Program-made: the position numbers and the translations under genes
Source of the DNA: Desulfococcaceae bacterium
GTDB taxonomy: Bacteria > Desulfobacterota > Desulfobacteria > Desulfobacterales > Desulfosalsimonadaceae
Length of the DNA: 48,937 nt
Assembly (NCBI GenBank): GCA_030145385.1
Contig: JAQYVU010000025.1
Coordinates: 1 to 48,937, forward strand
Reading direction: 5' to 3'
Part shown: one piece after another, positions 25,685-33,233 of the stretch
Layout: each line of letters starts with the position of its first letter
Position numbering within the stretch: the stretch's first letter is position 1
Notes under the pieces: generated by a model
What the model saw: only the letters and a program-made list of their open reading frames with translations
Told to the model about the DNA's origin: nothing
Databases searched by the model: none

Positions 25685-26139
25685 TGGATGAAAATATTCA
25701 AATCGCCGGCTTAATTGACCAAAGCAGTATCCGAGAATTAAACAGCCTGTTAAATGTCATTGCTGTTAAGGATTTTTACTGGCATAAGGCTCCATACATA
25801 AGGGCCGCGATTACGGAAAAGCGGTGTTTTGTCATAAAAAATGATTCCATGATCATGGGGGCCATGATCATGGAATTCAGAGTTCCGGATGAACAATACC
25901 CCCGGCCCTCGCTGGCAATCGGCACATTAAGCGTGCGGCCCGGTTTCAGAAGAAACGGACTCGGTATTCTGCTTGTTTCTCATGCCAGAGCAATGGCCGG
26001 ACAAGAGAAAAAACGGCTTTACGTGGAATCCTTTCTTGAATTCAGGCAGTTGAGTTTTTATCAACGGCTCGGGTTTAAGGAAGGTTCCCAAAAAGAATAT
26101 CACGGCAAGCCGTATCATGTTTTGTTTATCGATCCATAA
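25684..26139 (+). CDS. GNAT family N-acetyltransferase
   Basis: The ATG at 25684 overlaps the preceding stop codon (TGATG), so the two genes are translationally coupled. 151 residues. The acetyl-CoA-binding motif A is clear (LSVRPGFRRNGLGILLVSHARA) and motif B reads FYQRLGFKEGSQ. It transfers an acyl group from acyl-CoA to an amine; the acceptor is unknown. Its tight link to the flavoenzyme makes it the last gene of the acyl-CoA cluster. Confidence 0.82.
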   Translation: MDENIQIAGLIDQSSIRELNSLLNVIAVKDFYWHKAPYIRAAITEKRCFVIKNDSMIMGAMIMEFRVPDEQYPRPSLAIGTLSVRPGFRRNGLGILLVSHARAMAGQEKKRLYVESFLEFRQLSFYQRLGFKEGSQKEYHGKPYHVLFIDP

Positions 26140-26472
26140 TCTGACGCATCTGGACAAGTTTGATCCTGAGCATTTTACAATGTGATAGTGTGGCATTCAA
26201 CCTCTTGAAATTAAGTAATTCTTGACATTGTCAAATAAATTATTCAGCGTGTAGATATGGGATCGGATATTGTTCTAAACCGATTCTTGTTCTGTTAGAC
26301 TGTAATACATAAAAGACTTTAATTTTCATCCACAGTATTCTTCTTGCTTCATTCTCTCTCGATGTTTCGCCAACAACTCTCTTTTGTTTTTCATTTTGGG
26401 CACTCGGTATCTTAAATAATAAAAATATCTCTCCATTTTGATGGATATATTATTTTAAAAAGAGGATCTCCA
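26140..26472. other. AT-rich intergenic region with a small palindrome
   Basis: 333 bp between the acyl-CoA cluster and the hydrolase gene. The only clear structure is a perfect TTGACA-T-TGTCAA palindrome at 26222-26234, which could be an operator or overlap a -35 element; no matching -10 at good spacing is evident. Base composition drops noticeably here. Confidence 0.4.
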
Positions 26473-27345
26473 ATGAAACAAATTGATTTTGATATCGATG
26501 GGCATCATCTCTTTTGTCTTGGATATAATACTGACGCTGATGGCACTCCTATTATTCTGATACACGGTTTATTATCCAACCCCTATTTCTGGTGGACAGA
26601 ACATGTAAAATTGTTTGAAAAATATGGACCGGTTTACGCTATATCTCTTCCTGGTCACTTCCCTTCTTCTTTTCCAAAAAACAATCTTAAAATTGATGAA
26701 AAATTTTTTGCCAAAATGATTTCCAAACAAATCAGATACCTGGTTGGAGACCGGTCAGTAATATTGATTGGGCATTCAACAGGGGGGGAAGCAGGGCTTA
26801 TTGCCGCTATTTATCATCCCGAAATGGTAGAAAGCCTCATAATCATGTCGGCCAAATCTCACGGCCGGGTAACAGAGGGTATTTTTGGTTTTTTTCAATT
26901 TATTAACTGCCGTCTTGGTTTTTTAGGACGCTGGCTATTTGCCTCTATCGCAAAGGCAAATTCCTTTTCAAGAACCGTCCACAAATATCTGCTCAGTGAT
27001 GTTGCCTATGATAAATCAGCGATGTTCTCCTACCCTGATTTTGACGCCTATATTGATTTTTATTTGCCCGCTCATAAAAAACTAAACAGTAAATCTATGG
27101 GTGATTATTTTAAAGGCCTTTATGAAATCGATTTTACAGATAAGCTTTCTGAAATCAAATGTCCGGTATTGCTGCTTTACAGTGAAAACGATCCATATAC
27201 GTCCGTTGATGACGGAGAATTAATCAATAAACATATTGTACAATCAGAGTTACAAATCATTCCCAAAAGCGGTCATTTGTTTATGTTTGAAACGCCTGAG
27301 GCATCGCAAAAAATTCTGACCTCCTGGCTGGAAAAAACTGTTTGA
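26473..27345 (+). CDS. Alpha/beta hydrolase
   Basis: 290 residues. The fold is clear: oxyanion region ILIHGLLSNPYFWW, nucleophile elbow GHSTGGEAG (Ser at about 98), acid residue in YSENDPYTS and catalytic His in PKSGHLFMFE. Probably a cytoplasmic esterase, lactonase or thioesterase; no specificity can be read. AAAGAGGATCTCCA precedes the ATG. AT-rich codon use differs from the acyl-CoA cluster to the left, which suggests separate origin. Confidence 0.85.
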   Translation: MKQIDFDIDGHHLFCLGYNTDADGTPIILIHGLLSNPYFWWTEHVKLFEKYGPVYAISLPGHFPSSFPKNNLKIDEKFFAKMISKQIRYLVGDRSVILIGHSTGGEAGLIAAIYHPEMVESLIIMSAKSHGRVTEGIFGFFQFINCRLGFLGRWLFASIAKANSFSRTVHKYLLSDVAYDKSAMFSYPDFDAYIDFYLPAHKKLNSKSMGDYFKGLYEIDFTDKLSEIKCPVLLLYSENDPYTSVDDGELINKHIVQSELQIIPKSGHLFMFETPEASQKILTSWLEKTV

Positions 27346-27836
27346 AAACAATATATATAAAATTGATAACATCCTGTTTTTCAGTGGTTTTAGATGCATT
27401 CTCTCCAGCACTTGCGCGCAAGATATTTTCAATAATAGGAAATCTTCCGTGGCCATCTCCATCGGATGGGACGGAAAAGCCAGTGGCCCTTCAGGACGCC
27501 GATAAACAGGTTATGAATTTTGAGAGCCTCGAATTACGTGGTTGGGTCCTGGGAAATAAGATCATTCTTCCAACGCCAGGTCATTCCCCTTGCTCTGTAT
27601 CACTGTATTGGCCGGATCAGAAAGCATTATTTGTTAGTGACGCCGATTGGATTGGTAATCCCGTTTTTTTAGCTTCATCTCTTAGAGATAGTCTTGCCAG
27701 CCTTAATCAAATATTAGAATATACTGAAGCTGGCTATGTGGAATTGTTAATACCGGCCCATGGGTGTTATTTTGGTTTGTCATTACGAGGAAAGGGGACC
27801 GGCCGACAAAGTAATCCCTGTCTTAAATATGATTGA
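27342..27836 (+). pseudogene. Truncated MBL-fold hydrolase remnant
   Basis: An open frame from a TTG at 27342 that overlaps the hydrolase stop. The C-terminal half is metallo-beta-lactamase-like: ILPTPGHSPCSVSLYWPD, LFVSDADWIGNP and LLIPAHG, the same order as in the intact MBL gene at 41342 (SPGHTPGHLSFWFPD, MFLGDYDL). The N-terminal HxHxDH metal motif is missing and the last ~20 codons run into a dispersed palindrome. I read it as a fragment without metal-site function, though a short expressed protein is possible. Confidence 0.6.
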
Positions 27837-27862
27837 TTTGATCGTGCTTCCTCGCAATGACA
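27779..27862. repeat. Dispersed palindrome, TGTCATTACGAGG/CCTCGCAATGACA type
   Basis: Terminal arms TGTCATTACGAGGAA and TTCCTCGCAATGACA pair with one mismatch around ~55 bp containing GACAAAGTAATCCC. A second copy is at 34829-34914. Repeats of this sequence type are frequent in many bacterial genomes. The left half is translated by the MBL remnant. Confidence 0.75.
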
Positions 27863-27920
27863 GAAAAGTTAATTTTGATATATTTTGTTCAGGCATTATC
27901 GGAACAAACAATTTAGCCTG

Positions 27921-28217
27921 TTATCCGGATAGCGCTTTTATCATCTCTTCAGCCTGATCCGGAGTAGCGACCGGATGTACTTTGAATGTGCAAAAAGGAA
28001 CATATTGCTGGAGACCGTTCATCACTTCTAATTCAGTGCCTTCATTAATTGCATATCCATTGCGTTCACCGACAAAAACGCCCCAGTCTTTTGTTAATCC
28101 CTTTTTGATATCCTGCCTGATCAGGGCCATCAACAGGCTCCATCCCGCCCCTCGTTCTTTGGGGTCGATCGGTATTGTTGATTGGACGACTTCCCAGAGT
28201 ACCAGATACTTTCCCAT
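27921..28217 (-). CDS. Small hypothetical protein, probable alpha+beta barrel monomer
   Basis: I start at the ATG at 28217, which has AAGGGG 8 nt upstream; longer in-frame starts lack a site. 98 residues: strand YLVLWEVVQS, helix with SLLMALIRQDIKKG, WGVFVGERNGYAINEG, then FCTFKVHPVAT and a final helix. The beta-alpha-beta layout recalls small dimeric alpha/beta-barrel proteins, but I do not recognise the family. No cofactor motif is visible. Confidence 0.65.
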   Translation of the reverse strand: MGKYLVLWEVVQSTIPIDPKERGAGWSLLMALIRQDIKKGLTKDWGVFVGERNGYAINEGTELEVMNGLQQYVPFCTFKVHPVATPDQAEEMIKALSG

Positions 28218-28403
28218 GATATTTCCCCTTGTGTGAAAAAAATCTGATGATTGAAAAAAACAACCAATAAATATTCTGGTCATAGCCTCCAAAGAGAACA
28301 ATAAATTATTCCCTTTGGAGGCATTGAATCGGCAGCTTGAGCACCATTTTCATGATCCCTGTAAATTTGATGAACCGTTAAAAAGTCAGTTGTTGATATA
28401 TGG

Positions 28404-28832
28404 TTACGCTTCCAAAAGGTGTTTGAATGTTTCCAGGGAATGTTTGATATCTTTCGTGCCCTGCTTGACAACAAAGCCCTCTGCGAATTTTCCCAGCACC
28501 GGAACCGGAATCGTGTATTCCACGACCACGTCAACCTTTGTGCTGTTTCCTTGCTGGGCAAAGTCCCAGTTCCAGACAGCCTCAATCCCGGCAGTGCTTC
28601 TGGTGACGGATTTCCGGTTTAATATCTCCTCGACAATCTCATTCTTGCCTTTAAATTTGATGCCGAGGAATTTATACGTCCAATTGTAAGTCTGGCCGAC
28701 ACCTTCTCCTTCAATGTTGCTGACGTCGATTAAAAGGGGCATCCACTCCGGCAGTCTCTCGGTATCTTTCAGCAGCCCGTAAACTTTTTCCACCGGCGCA
28801 TCAATAACGACGCTTCCTTCTGCTTTTACCAT
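28404..28832 (-). CDS. SRPBCC (START/polyketide-cyclase-like) family protein
   Basis: 142 residues from the ATG at 28832 with GGAGGATAAAATC upstream. The opening EGSVVIDAPVEKVYGLLKDTERLPEWMP is the classic SRPBCC start, followed by the curved-sheet strands (VVVEYTIPVPV) and a long C-terminal helix (KHSLETFKHLLEA). The fold binds hydrophobic ligands; specific roles range from cyclases to lipid carriers. It sits two genes away from an SRPBCC-unrelated small protein on the same strand; no operon logic is evident. Confidence 0.8.
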   Translation of the reverse strand: MVKAEGSVVIDAPVEKVYGLLKDTERLPEWMPLLIDVSNIEGEGVGQTYNWTYKFLGIKFKGKNEIVEEILNRKSVTRSTAGIEAVWNWDFAQQGNSTKVDVVVEYTIPVPVLGKFAEGFVVKQGTKDIKHSLETFKHLLEA

Positions 28833-28845
28833 GATTTTATCCTCC

Positions 28846-29097
28846 TTAATGATTGATTGTTTTACAGGGATCCCCGGATGCAGAAAAGACTTTGCCCAAA
28901 AAAGGATGTACAATCAAATTTTTTGCTTCTTTAGACAAACTTAATTTGAAATCGGATTCACCGCAGAACTTACTTGTCGGCAGGTTTGTTTTTTCGAAAC
29001 CCGGACAGGGGAGATTCAGCTTGTTGCCGCATTCATTGCGGAACGTTGCTCCCTCAGGAGGTTTGAAGTGACATTTTGGGCATTTCATTTTTCTCAC
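28846..29097 (-). pseudogene. Degenerate double zinc-ribbon fragment
   Basis: 83 codons. The start MKCPKCHFKPPEGATF and NECGNKL, then SKFCGES, follow the tandem zinc-ribbon pattern found at the N-terminus of many signalling proteins (CPxC...CxxCG...CPxC...FCxxC). Three of the eight cysteines are gone: FCxEC reads FRNEC, CPxC reads CPGF, and the last CxxC reads CGESDF. The protein then ends after 40 unrelated residues without any effector domain. I interpret it as the decaying 5' end of a larger gene. Confidence 0.55.
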
Positions 29098-29481
29098 CGG
29101 GGTGAAAATATGAAAAGATTTATACCCAGGCGGAATAACGGCTGAATAAGGTTTCCAAATTACAGAAGTTAATGAGATGGGAAAAGGTATAATTTTGCCA
29201 CCGCTTGGGTAGCTATAATTTAGTCTTGGGAGTAGAAACCGTGTTTGTCAAGAATTTCTGTATTTTGGTAAAAAAATGAATCTTAATGTGCTACTATGTG
29301 GTAGCGTTTTCGTATTGCCGTTTGTTCAAAAATTAATATTTTCAATTTAATTTTTAGTATGTTGCTAATAGCAGTATCTGTTCTGCCCGCATAGAAAATT
29401 AAAAATGTCGTTTATTCGGAATTTGTTTATTTGTTATTTTTGGGTCTGAATGGACTGTTCAACGGTTTAACAGTTCAAAAC

Positions 29482-29518
29482 ACCGCAGGGTGGTTTGGCA
29501 AAGCATAATTCACTAAAC
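29482..29518. repeat. Dispersed hairpin, CCGCAGGGTGG type
   Basis: ACCGCAGGGTGGTTTGGCAAAGCATAATTCACTAAA: arms around GGCAAAGC are partly degenerate here. A cleaner copy (GGTGGATTAGCAAAGCGTAATCCACC) lies at 35271-35306. This sequence type is widely dispersed in proteobacterial genomes. Confidence 0.6.
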
Positions 29519-29596
29519 ATAATACTTTGAATTTATGAATTATCCTCTCCGCCGTTTCGGGGAAGAGGATGAAATTTCATGCCCGTTACCGACAAC

Positions 29597-29758
29597 TCAG
29601 CGTCCGCGTTGAACGTGTTTGCAACTTCCGCCCGGAACCGTAATGTCCGCGCCGGCGCCCTTGTTTGTCATTGCTCTTTTGTCAAGGGATTGAAGCGCGC
29701 GCTTATAAAAACTCCTGGTTGTCACCATTGACTGTTTTTTTGAACATTTTTTCTCCAT
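29597..29758 (-). CDS. Possible 53-residue protein of unknown function
   Basis: An ATG at 29758 opens a 53-codon frame ending TGA at 29597. Composition is Lys/Arg-rich with two Cys (MEKKC, GGSCKH) and codon use in the middle (GGCGCCGGCGCGGAC) resembles coding DNA, standing out from the AT-rich surroundings. No strong ribosome binding site is visible and I know no homologue. It may be a small protein or the remnant of a larger gene. Confidence 0.3.
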   Translation of the reverse strand: MEKKCSKKQSMVTTRSFYKRALQSLDKRAMTNKGAGADITVPGGSCKHVQRGR

Positions 29759-29772
29759 CTTTATTCTTGTTT

Positions 29773-29801
29773 TTGAAAATTAAGTATGAATTAATTATAG
29801 A
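29773..29801 (+). promoter_or_regulatory. Candidate promoter of the aspS/gatC-gatA-gatB operon
   Basis: TTGAAA (29773-29778), 17-bp spacer, TATAGA (29796-29801). The aspS ATG is 73 bp downstream, leaving a leader of roughly 65 nt that is AT-rich and shows no T-box or other riboswitch fold I can recognise. Confidence 0.5.
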
Positions 29802-29873
29802 TTAAGTAAAAATTAATTAATTAAAAAAAATTACCAACCGTGAAACCGATATTAAAGACAGAAGGGATCATAA

Positions 29874-31988
29874 ATGAACTGGCAGGAACGAACCGGTTGC
29901 GGCAATGTCTATAAAGATGATGTAGGGCGGGAAATCCAGCTGCAGGGCTGGGTGGATGCCAGAAGAGACCATGGCGAGGTGCTGTTCATTCATTTAAGGG
30001 ATTGGACGGGCATTGTTCAGGTGGTTTTTCAGGAAACCGGGTCAAAGGATATGCTGGAAACAGCCCAGGGTCTGCGCGAGGAATACTGTATCGAGATCAC
30101 CGGCCGCGTGGTTGCACGGGCTCCGGGTACGGAAAATTCATCCATCGCCACCGGAACCATCGAAGTGGCGGCATCTGCCTTAACGGTGTTAAACGCGTCC
30201 GCGGGCCTGCCGTTTCATATTTCCGAAAAAGCCATGGTGGCCGGCGCTGTGGTCGGAACGCCCGCCAATGTGGCCGAAGACCTTCGTCTCCAGTATCGCT
30301 ACCTGGATTTGCGGCGGCCGTCCATGCAGGATAATCTCATCAAGCGCCACCAGATTATTAAATCCGCCCGGAAGATTTTAGAAGACCGGGGGTTTATCGA
30401 GGTGGAAACCCCCAGTCTGACCAAAAGCACGCCCGAAGGTGCCCGGGACTATATTGTTCCCAGCCGTGTTCACCCGGGAGAGTTTTACGCGCTTCCCCAG
30501 TCCCCGCAACTGTTCAAGCAGCTGCTGATGGTCAGCGGGCTGGAACGGTATTACCAGGTGGCCCGATGTTTCAGGGATGAAGACCTGCGGCCCAACCGGC
30601 AGCCGGAATTTACCCAGCTTGACATGGAAGCGGCCTTTATTGATGAATCTTTTTTATTTGAAATGATTGAAGAAATCGTGGCTCAGATGTTCGTTGTGGG
30701 CGGCATCGACCTGCCGCGGCCGTTTCCGAAGATGCCCTACCAGGAGGCCATCGCCTCGACCGGGTCGGACCGTCCGGACCTGCGGTTCGGCCTGCGGTTT
30801 GTGGCTGCCACGGATTTGTTTACAGACACTTCCTATGCCATTTTTAAACAGATATTAAAGCGCAACGGTTCCATCATCGGGATTAACGTGAAGGGACAAT
30901 CCGAGGCCCTGAGCAAAAACGTTCTGCAGAATGAATACGCCAAGCAGATCGTACCCGGTTTCGGCGGCAAGGGCATGACCTGGATGCGCATGGTTGATGG
31001 AAAGCTGGATTCCAATATTGTTCAGTTTTTCAGCCCGGCCGAACAGCAGGGCATTATCGAGCGGTTCGGGTGCGAGGACGGTGATGTGCTCATGATCATT
31101 GCCGATCCTTCCTATGCGCTTGCCACCAAGGTGCTGGGCCAGCTTCGAGTGCATGTGGCCGGGCGCCTGGGCTTGATTCCTGAAAATACCTGGTGTCCGG
31201 TCTGGGTGACCGATTTTCCCTTGTTTGATCCCACGGAAACCGGCGGCGTCACCTCCACGCACCATCCGTTTACCGCACCGGACCGCACTGACTTTGACCC
31301 TGAAAACGTTTCTGATCTTTTGTCGCTTAAGTCCCGGGCCTATGACATCGTATTAAACGGTGAGGAACTGGGCGGCGGCAGTATTCGTATTGATAACCGC
31401 GAGGTGCAGCAGAAAATTTTTACCGCGCTGGGTCTGACCCCGGAAGAAGCCGCCGAAAAATTCGGGTTCTTTTTGCAGGCCTTTGAATTCGGAGCCCCGC
31501 CCCATGGCGGCATCGCTTTGGGCATTGACCGGGTCGCGGCCATGGTGCTCAGCGCCCGGTCCATACGAGACGTGATCGCCTTTCCGAAAAACAGAAGCGC
31601 CTTTTGTCCCTTAACCCACGCCCCGTCTCTGGTGTCCCATGAACAACTCGCGGAGCTGGAGCTTTTGAATCTGGGCGGCGAAGAAGCCATGCCGGGCAAG
31701 GCGGAAAAAAATCTGCTGGAAACCTTGTCCTGGGTCTCCCGCATCGGCATCCGCGAAGAAGAGGCGTCGATGATCGAAACCGCTGTTGACCAGGCGGAAA
31801 AACTGGCAGCGCAACTTTGCGTCCAGGCCACGGACACGGAGCCGATGTTTTCGGTGATTGCTCTGCAAAACCGCACCCGGCCGGGTCGCGAGGCGGCAGC
31901 GCATTTTGGCGTTGAAAACGGCGATCTGCTGGCAAACGCGCCGGAAGTCAAGGGCGACTTTTTTAAAGTGGCAAATATTATTGAATAA
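29874..31988 (+). CDS. aspS: Aspartyl-tRNA synthetase fused to GatC (AspRS-GatC)
   Basis: 704 residues, over 100 longer than usual bacterial AspRS (~590). Residues 1 to about 600 are a full bacterial AspRS: OB-fold anticodon domain (LQGWVDARRDHGEVLF), class II motif 2 (FRDEDLRPNRQPEFTQLD), the GAD insert, and motif 3 (GIALGIDRVAAMVL). The DHG at the position of E. coli Leu30 (DLG) is the residue associated with non-discriminating AspRS that also charges tRNA-Asn. The last ~95 residues are GatC: LSWVSRIGIREEEA, a long helix, then LLANAPEVKGDFFKVANIIE. The fusion ties Asp-tRNA(Asn) synthesis to the amidotransferase encoded next. Confidence 0.95.
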   Translation: MNWQERTGCGNVYKDDVGREIQLQGWVDARRDHGEVLFIHLRDWTGIVQVVFQETGSKDMLETAQGLREEYCIEITGRVVARAPGTENSSIATGTIEVAASALTVLNASAGLPFHISEKAMVAGAVVGTPANVAEDLRLQYRYLDLRRPSMQDNLIKRHQIIKSARKILEDRGFIEVETPSLTKSTPEGARDYIVPSRVHPGEFYALPQSPQLFKQLLMVSGLERYYQVARCFRDEDLRPNRQPEFTQLDMEAAFIDESFLFEMIEEIVAQMFVVGGIDLPRPFPKMPYQEAIASTGSDRPDLRFGLRFVAATDLFTDTSYAIFKQILKRNGSIIGINVKGQSEALSKNVLQNEYAKQIVPGFGGKGMTWMRMVDGKLDSNIVQFFSPAEQQGIIERFGCEDGDVLMIIADPSYALATKVLGQLRVHVAGRLGLIPENTWCPVWVTDFPLFDPTETGGVTSTHHPFTAPDRTDFDPENVSDLLSLKSRAYDIVLNGEELGGGSIRIDNREVQQKIFTALGLTPEEAAEKFGFFLQAFEFGAPPHGGIALGIDRVAAMVLSARSIRDVIAFPKNRSAFCPLTHAPSLVSHEQLAELELLNLGGEEAMPGKAEKNLLETLSWVSRIGIREEEASMIETAVDQAEKLAAQLCVQATDTEPMFSVIALQNRTRPGREAAAHFGVENGDLLANAPEVKGDFFKVANIIE

Positions 31989-32013
31989 CAAATTAAAGGA
32001 CACATAACCCGGT

Positions 32014-33228
32014 ATGAACGATACGCTGTTTAATTTTATTAATTCCGATCCTGCCCCGGCGCATTCCGACGGGCCGTTAAAAGACCTCCGGATTTCGCTT
32101 CATCCCAATATATCGGTGGCAAAATGGCCGACTGACGCGGGATCGGCTGCGCTGGAAAATTTTCGTCCCCTTGAAGACGCCACGGTGGTTAAGCGCCTTA
32201 AAGACCAAGGCGCGCAACTGCAGGGCCTGACCCGCATGGGTGAGCTGGGATTCGGTGTTGCGTCGGATACGGCGCATTTGGCGATTTCTCAAAAAAAATC
32301 CGATGCCGCCCTGGTGGTCGACACCATGGGCGAGGCCCGTTATCTTTCCGCTTTGGCCGGTGCATGGGGATTTAAGCCGAGCTATGGGAGCTGCTCGCGC
32401 CTGGGCCTGATCGGCCTGGTCCCTTCCATGGAATGCATCAGCACGATTTGTACTTCCCCGCGTCAGATGGCGGATATTTTTTCGGCGATCAGCGGCCAGG
32501 ACGCAAATGATTTTTCCATGCTCTGGGACGGCCTGCCGGAGTTTGGCGAAATAAAAGAAAAAACCGGACAAGTCCGGCAGGCGGGCATTATTCCCGAACA
32601 ACTGGCTGAACTGGATGAGCAGGAAAAAAAAGCGTTTGAAAACGCCCTGGACGGATTAACGCAAAAGGGGATCACCATAAAGGAATGTTCTTTTCCTTCT
32701 TATCCGTTGTTTAAGTCCGTTCACCAGACAGCAGGATCGACCGAAGCGTCTTCTGCTGCCGGAAGATACGACAGCGTCCGGTACGGCCGTCGCGCAAAGG
32801 GCACCGCCAACTGGAACGACATGTACCTGGAGTCCCGAAAGGAAATGTTCGGAAGCCTCGTAAAATCCTATCTGTTTCAGGGGGCGTATTTCCAATATAA
32901 GGATTATGACACGTTTGAACATGCCGCCCGGCTGCGCGGTCTTTTGGTTAAGCAGTGTCGCTCCCTTTTCAAGGATGTCGACATCATCCTGTCTCCGGCC
33001 CGGCGTCGAACCTGCGATGCCTTACAGGCGGCATCCGTATCGGACGTATATGACGCCTTTGCCCTGACATTGCCGGCCAGCGTGACCGGATCACCGGCTG
33101 TCTGCATGCCCGGCCGGGTCATGGCGGGCGATATGGACCTGGGGCTTCAGGTGATGGGTCCGCATCTGTCGGATGAAATGCTTTTAAATTTTGCCATTGA
33201 AATGACCCAGGAAAATACAAGGAATTGA
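32014..33228 (+). CDS. gatA: GatA homologue lacking the amidase catalytic triad
   Basis: 404 residues versus ~480 for GatA. It follows the GatA path: GPLKDLRISLHPNI, WPTDAGSAALENF, DATVVKRLKDQGA, WGFKPSYGSCSRLGLIG, TEASSAAGRYDSVRYG and GLQVMG. The catalytic Lys (normally ALKDNI) is His30; the PGGSSGGSAAAV loop carrying the cis-Ser is absent (AISQKKSDAAL); the nucleophile in DTGGSIRQ is Glu107 (DTMGEAR). The N-terminal ~60 residues are also missing. Thus it should not hydrolyse glutamine; a structural or tRNA-handling role in the GatCAB complex is inferred. It starts 25 bp after aspS-gatC and overlaps gatB's ribosome binding region. Confidence 0.9.
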   Translation: MNDTLFNFINSDPAPAHSDGPLKDLRISLHPNISVAKWPTDAGSAALENFRPLEDATVVKRLKDQGAQLQGLTRMGELGFGVASDTAHLAISQKKSDAALVVDTMGEARYLSALAGAWGFKPSYGSCSRLGLIGLVPSMECISTICTSPRQMADIFSAISGQDANDFSMLWDGLPEFGEIKEKTGQVRQAGIIPEQLAELDEQEKKAFENALDGLTQKGITIKECSFPSYPLFKSVHQTAGSTEASSAAGRYDSVRYGRRAKGTANWNDMYLESRKEMFGSLVKSYLFQGAYFQYKDYDTFEHAARLRGLLVKQCRSLFKDVDIILSPARRRTCDALQAASVSDVYDAFALTLPASVTGSPAVCMPGRVMAGDMDLGLQVMGPHLSDEMLLNFAIEMTQENTRN

Positions 33229-33233
33229 AACCC

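Larger units (their letters stand above)
29098..29873. other. Long intergenic region upstream of aspS-gatC
   Basis: 776 bp. It holds one dispersed hairpin (29482-29518), one possible short minus-strand ORF (29597-29758), and a plausible aspS promoter (29773-29801). The rest is AT-rich with no recognisable gene or RNA. Confidence 0.5.
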
